Source: Limonium bicolor
Taxonomy: Eukaryota; Streptophyta; Magnoliopsida; Caryophyllales; Plumbaginaceae
Length of the DNA: 64,000 nt
Reading direction: 5' to 3'
Assembly: GCA_023374045.1 (NCBI GenBank)
Contig: CM041781.1
Span: 143,088,982 to 143,152,981, forward strand
Part shown: one piece after another, positions 59,036 to 64,000 of the stretch
Layout: each line of letters begins with the position of its first letter
Numbering within the stretch: the first letter of the stretch is position 1
Translations under genes and position numbers: made by a program
Notes under the pieces: generated by a model
Told to the model about the DNA's origin: nothing
What the model saw: the letters and a program-made list of their open reading frames with translations, nothing else
Database searches by the model: none

Positions 59036-62000
59036 TGTAACACCCCTACTATTAATACAGTCATTAACGTCCAATCTCCTTACTCATCAGATGCACGCAG
59101 CGGATACCTACTTACATACATTGGGTGATACAATGCCGTTAGCCACCCACGTGACTAACAAGGCTACTCCTATTACATACAGCATCGGTCTGATGGACCG
59201 GAATCCCGAGTACTACACATCTACCATACATACTCCGTTCATCAAACGAATACTACAAGGTTCCATTCGATACTTTACTCCTTCATTAATCATACAATAC
59301 ACAATACATAACCGAGTTTACTAGGTTCCCAAAACAATTACAATGCTCCTTCCAAGTTCTTACATACCCACTAAGAGGCTACTTACTACCCGTTCCTCAC
59401 ACGCTACTTACTTCTAAGTACAAGGGTGTGCCTCCGGTCTCTTCCTTGACCATATTCGCTTCGGGTACCTGCACACTAAAAAATGTCCCCCGAAGGGGTT
59501 AGCTTTCGCCGAGCATGATAACCGCATACCCCGCGTACTAGTGAGGGTACGCCGACCACTTGGTCGAATACATGCGGTTCATTTTCATACAAGCATACAT
59601 GCATACATGCTCTTATACATAATATTACAATCCATTACGCAAGACATACACACATACATACACTTCATTACATGCAAGCGGTACAACATAAACCATTCCA
59701 TACATACTTACCTTCTTCCGAATTACACATACACATTACATACACCATATTCAATTCTTGTTAGCTTCATTGGTCCACCCGGGTTAATCGGGTGGAGATT
59801 ACTCTTTTACTCGTTACTTCATACATACGCATACATACTCATACATACTTACGGATCCATACTTACTTACTCTTACTCTTACTCAAGTTAAGTCGTCGGG
59901 ACCTCCGGCCCTGGGGACTACACCGTCCCACCTCCGGATTTACTTGACTCACTATCCGGGATGCTACCCATTTAAGGGATTTGGCCGCGGACCAGTTTAA
60001 GGTCAGGAATTGCAGCAAACCTCTCGTGACTCCGCATCCTCACGCGTGGCCGAAGCTATATCGGACTTGTACTCATTCCAATTTACTCACTTAAGTTAGG
60101 AGTTAGATAGTTAGGAATTAGCACAAGTCAACATCCAAGCCACAATAATACAATGCACATATACATACATACAAGGTACAATACATTACACAAGTACAAT
60201 ACTAGGTTCGAATACCATTCATCATCATTCATACATTTCATGAATTATACAAACTAGTGCTCAAGACAATAAATATCAAGCACAACATAAGTCAAGCACA
60301 GGTAAGTGCAATATAGTCCGATTCATGCATTTATCTTATTTAGGTGGTCAAATAAGCACACAAATCGGGGTAACCAGATTAGGATACAGGGCATGAAGAA
60401 ATCATACCTTTCACCGTTGTACTCGTATCCCAACGTTCCTCCGGTATTCACAATTCAAATCCTATGATATACATACAACCGAATAATTAATCTAACTATC
60501 ATTAACTAAATTCGGTTACCTTTACGCTTCCTAACTCATACTTACTAGGTCTTCACATTCTTATACTTACATTTTATTTACTTACTCTTAATTACTTAAC
60601 AACGGTTTACTTACATATATATGCACGTATGTATAGGTGGGTATACATGTACATACATACATATACTAACCATAGTCTTATAGTTTTTTTTTTGTAAGTT
60701 TTGACCCGACCGAACTTGCGACCGACCTTGCAAGTTCGGTCCGAGTCAGTAGGTTACATCGGGTGAAAATTCCAGGGCCGACCGACCTTGCAAGTCCGGT
60801 CCCAAGGTCGGTCCATTCCAGTAAGTTACTTAACGGAAAAATTTTAGCCCGACCGACCTTGCAAGTCCGGTCGCAAGGTCGGTCCATTCCAGTAGCTTAC
60901 TCGACGGAAATTTTTCTGGCCGACCGAACTTGCATGTCCGGTCGCAAGTCCGGTCGATTCCAGTAGGTTACAGACGGGAGAATTTTTCTGGTCCGACCGA
61001 ACTTGCAAGTCCGGTCGCAAGTCCGGTCGATTCCAGAAGCTTTCCCGTCTTTGTAAATCTGGGCTCGACCGAACTTGCAAGTCCGGTCGCAAGTCCGGTC
61101 GGGCCCAGTATTTGCATTTTTACTTCTGTTTTCAGTCCCATACTTTACCCATTGTTTGTCCAATCTTCTTACACGTAATCTCAAATGTTTAAACACTACC
61201 TAGGCCCTCCAAATTGCCTTAGTTCACCCACAAAATGCTTTACTAAATCCATCAATCCACTTACACAATTCCTCACCTCCTTTCCACACTTACAACAGTT
61301 TTCCATCCTCCAATGCTACAGGTTTTTGTTCCAACTTCTAACATCCAATACTTCCTCTACCAATGTCACTCCTAGCATCCCAAATACCTCCTCTTACCAA
61401 GCCAATTCATTTCCAAGCAATTGTACCATCTATACCCAAGTCCCACATTCATTTTACCAAATCTTGCACATTATTTCTTCTTAGCTCTACAATGCAATCT
61501 AATATCTCTTTGCTACAGATTTTGACACTTACTCTCCCCTTCTCTAACCACCTCTTCTAATGTCATTTCTAGAGTTCCAAGTACATCACTATACACTATC
61601 TATCTCTCCCAACCTACTCCTTTATCTTTCTCTATCAAAATCTGTTACAACATCTATTAGCCACCTAGTTTCTAGTTCACTAAGTGTTATAATCCTAGGC
61701 AAATTTCGCCATCGTCTCCCCTATATTTATACACTTTCACCACAATGTTTCCTCACACATTAATCATCTCACCTGTTTATACACAACATCAATCTACAAG
61801 CTCCCATACCTAATTACCAATACTAAAACACTACTAAAAATTCCTGCACTCAAACATTCATTCCCAAACTAGTTGTAACAGTTTTTAACATTGTCTCCAA
61901 GGGTTTAAAACACTTACATCCTCTTATACATTACTCTACTACACACTACCATTTTACAATACCATTTTATACTTCTAAAATCTGTTACACACACACACAT

Positions 62001-63343
62001 ACAAAACTACACAAGGACAAGTATATTTTACCTTGTTGCTTCTCAAGCTTCTCCTCTCTTCCTCCTTCCTCTTTCCACCGGCTTTAGCCACTTCAACAAT
62101 CTTACACTACAGCCCATATACATACACTTTTCAATACACCATTTTAATACACAATTTAACCCTAACCGTTATGTATGTTCTAATATAGGTTTTAGGGTTT
62201 AGAATTTATTTTACCTTCCAAGGGGGTAGGAGCTGTTTGGGTTAGCTCAAGAACAATATTTCCTCTCCTCCAACAATGCCAAAATCGGCTAGAACACAAG
62301 GGACCAAACAAGGGTTTAGTCAAATTTTTGTTTTGCCCACAAAGGCTAGAAAAAGGTGGAGTTTCAAGAAGATTTTTACCTCAATAGAACAAGGAGAATG
62401 AGGTGGTTCCAATGGTGGTCTTGGAGCTCCAAATGCTCCATACCCATGGAGATGGAAGTTGTTGTTTTCGATTTTTGAAAAGGTAGGAATGTAGCTCTTG
62501 AGGAGAGGATTCCAATGGTACAAGTTTTGTAATTTTTGGAGGAGATTTGAGGGAGTTACAAAGGAGAGAAGATGGAGTTTGTGGGTGTTTTCTCAATCAC
62601 CATGGAAATCGCATGAGGTTGAAGAAGAAGAAAAGAGAGAGTGAGGAGGGGTGTATTCACGTGAGAAGAGAATGAGGGATAGGAGAGAGAAAATGTGAGA
62701 GTGTGGGTAATAAAGTAAGGTGAGAGTTTACTTATTGTTTTTGTTTTTTTTGTAAATAAGGAGAGTGTGTGAGGGAGTGTGAAGGGGGGGGGGGGTCCAA
62801 AATCGGACAGCACACAGACCCACTTGTGGGTTTTGAAATTTATTTGCAATATTGGACACATCAGTTTGTGTTATTTATGTTTTTACCCCACAATTTCCCG
62901 TTTTTGACAGTTTTTACTGATTTCTCGTTTTCTTGTTTTTATTAGTTATTAAGCTTCCATAAATGCTTAATAATTATTATTTAATGATTTATAATTTTTA
63001 CGGGTCCGTTTGACCACTTAAAGTCACGTTTCCGGGTTTCCTCGAAAAATGTGCTCTAAAGCTCTATTAGCGTTTTAATTCATTATTTGGATCCGTTTTC
63101 TTCGGGAGTTGTTCCCATATATTGTTTAGGCCTTATTAAGCCTTTAGAATCCATATAATACGCTAACCGAGGTCTCATACCTCCTATGGTTATTTAACGC
63201 TTATTTAGCGTTTTTCGCCTTTTAAGCGTTTCTTTATTTCTTTTGGATTTATTTTTCCTTACTGTTATTAATTAGGTACCGTTAGGCCCTTAAATACGTA
63301 TTGAGTTAATTTTAATCCCTGTATTTAAGTTCGGGGTATTTCA
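59036..63343 (-). repeat. Element C 3' LTR
   Basis: 4308 bp, TGTAACACCCCTACTATT...CGGGGTATTTCA. A polypurine tract follows at the right, so it is the 3' LTR of a minus-strand element. It includes the A-family palindrome array (60703-61105) and an A-like promoter-distal half (CTCGAAAAATGTGCTCTAAAGC near 63040). The left flank is AGTAT. ORFs in it are not supported. Confidence 0.85.
60703..61105. repeat. Tandem palindrome array in the element C LTR
   Basis: Six units with GACCGACCTTGCAAGTCCGG or GACCGAACTTGCAAGTCCGG, each followed by a second arm and a TTCCAGTAG spacer. The frames 60678-60887, 60763-60966 and others here are artefacts of the repeat. Confidence 0.85.
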
Positions 63344-63359
63344 ATCTACCCCCCTTAAG
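63344..63359 (-). other. Element C polypurine tract
   Basis: Minus strand CTTAAGGGGGGTAGAT directly before the LTR start TGAAATACCCC. Confidence 0.85.
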
Positions 63360-64000
63360 AAACTTTGTCCTCAAAGTTGTTCGCGGTTATGGGATTACTA
63401 TACTTACTCCTTTATACTTGCCTAGTGCCAAAGTCATACATCCTTCCTCCTTACAATTCCCAAAATCCCACAAGGTTCCTACATACCATACTATACCAAT
63501 ATACAATAGTTACTCCAATCCGCACTACTACTAACTATCCGGTTCCTCATTACAGAGTTCATACGTACATACAGTGCAAAGCTATCCCCAAAGCAATGCA
63601 ATACATATACAATCCCGCAGGCACTCAGGTCATCTCGACACAGGACTCCTCTATGTCCTGCTGCCCTTGGAATAATACCATATGCTACACTACTATCTTC
63701 TCCGGTATAAGCTTCTAGCCAAATCCTTATTCTCAGTCTAAGAGAAGTACTTCACTACTACCAATTAGAAATTTTCTAAAACACATAACTCCAAGGTCCA
63801 ATATATATACATTACTTCTATCCTATGTGTGACTTTTGTGACCACTTAAGGGGAGCTTCAAGAATCATTCGACCCTGATGTGATCAGCATCAGCGTTGAA
63901 CTATCTTTCCACCCCAATTTGTGTTCGGTTTCCCTTGATCTGATCAGGATCAAGTTCGACTTCCCACATCAGTTTCAAACAAGCAAATAATTTAATTGTT
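63360..64000 (-). other. Start of the element C internal region (runs off the window)
   Basis: No coding motif is found. Bases 63850-63990 (GAATCATTCGACCCTGATGT, then GATCAGGATCAAGTTCGACT) match the LARD internal domains at 26060-26180 and 42510-42630, not the pol-adjacent sequence of element A. Confidence 0.6.

Noticed and set aside
60678..61196. Several overlapping frames with repeated SVGxxIF or PDLxVRS segments
   Set aside because: Artefacts of the tandem palindrome units in the element C LTR.

Overview
The window is a plant nuclear intergenic region made almost entirely of nested transposable elements. I see no host gene, tRNA, rRNA or CRISPR. The plant origin is inferred from Ty3/gypsy chromovirus-type pol, Ogre/Tat-type primer sites and gag, plant-type CACTA ends, a plant-type LINE tail and very long LTRs (3.9-5.5 kb). 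The species cannot be read from the sequence. The density of nested elements suggests a large genome.

Layout, left to right. (1) 1-530 is the 3' end of an Ogre/Tat-like LTR on the + strand, inserted in the 3' LTR of element A. (2) 531-13200 is element A, a minus-strand chromovirus of about 13 kb. It has a 3' LTR (531-2322, cut at the left), a polypurine tract, broken pol (integrase, RNase H, RT, protease), an AlkB/ALKBH1-type dioxygenase domain, gag, a primer-binding site and a 5' LTR (8685-13200) that carries a LINE fragment. (3) 13201-14569 is one end of a CACTA element. (4) 14570-17686 is element B: a gag N-terminus and a 2.6-kb LTR. (5) 17687-20333 is an Ogre/Tat-like minus-strand element: gag, 5' UTR, PBS and LTR. 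(6) 20334-35729 is LARD1, a non-coding element of 15.4 kb with two almost identical 4.9-kb LTRs. (7) 35730-41513 is a second copy of the element A family (A2): gag, PBS and 5' LTR. (8) 41514-52597 is LARD2, older than LARD1. (9) 52598-59035 is the 3' part of a + strand element with hypervariable tandem repeats, a polypurine tract and an LTR into which a complete 994-bp CACTA element has inserted. (10) 59036-64000 is the LTR and first internal bases of a further element (C) that links the A and LARD families.

The most unusual object is the coding plan of element A. The dioxygenase domain lies between gag and protease, in the element's own orientation. If three GT-AG introns are removed, the gag reading frame runs in phase into the dioxygenase, which ends at a stop just after its conserved C-terminal arginine motif. 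Intron positions are the same in copy A2. This looks like an intron-bearing Gag-AlkB fusion made by a retrotransposon. This copy is dead (in-frame stops, frameshifts, a changed protease motif), but the HxD...H iron ligands are intact.

Elements A, A2, C and both LARDs share LTR ends (TGTAACACCCC...GGGTATTTCA) and a polypurine tract. The four whose primer site lies in the window (A, A2, LARD1, LARD2) also share the primer site and a hairpin folded over it. The LARDs are therefore likely non-autonomous partners mobilised by an autonomous relative of element A.
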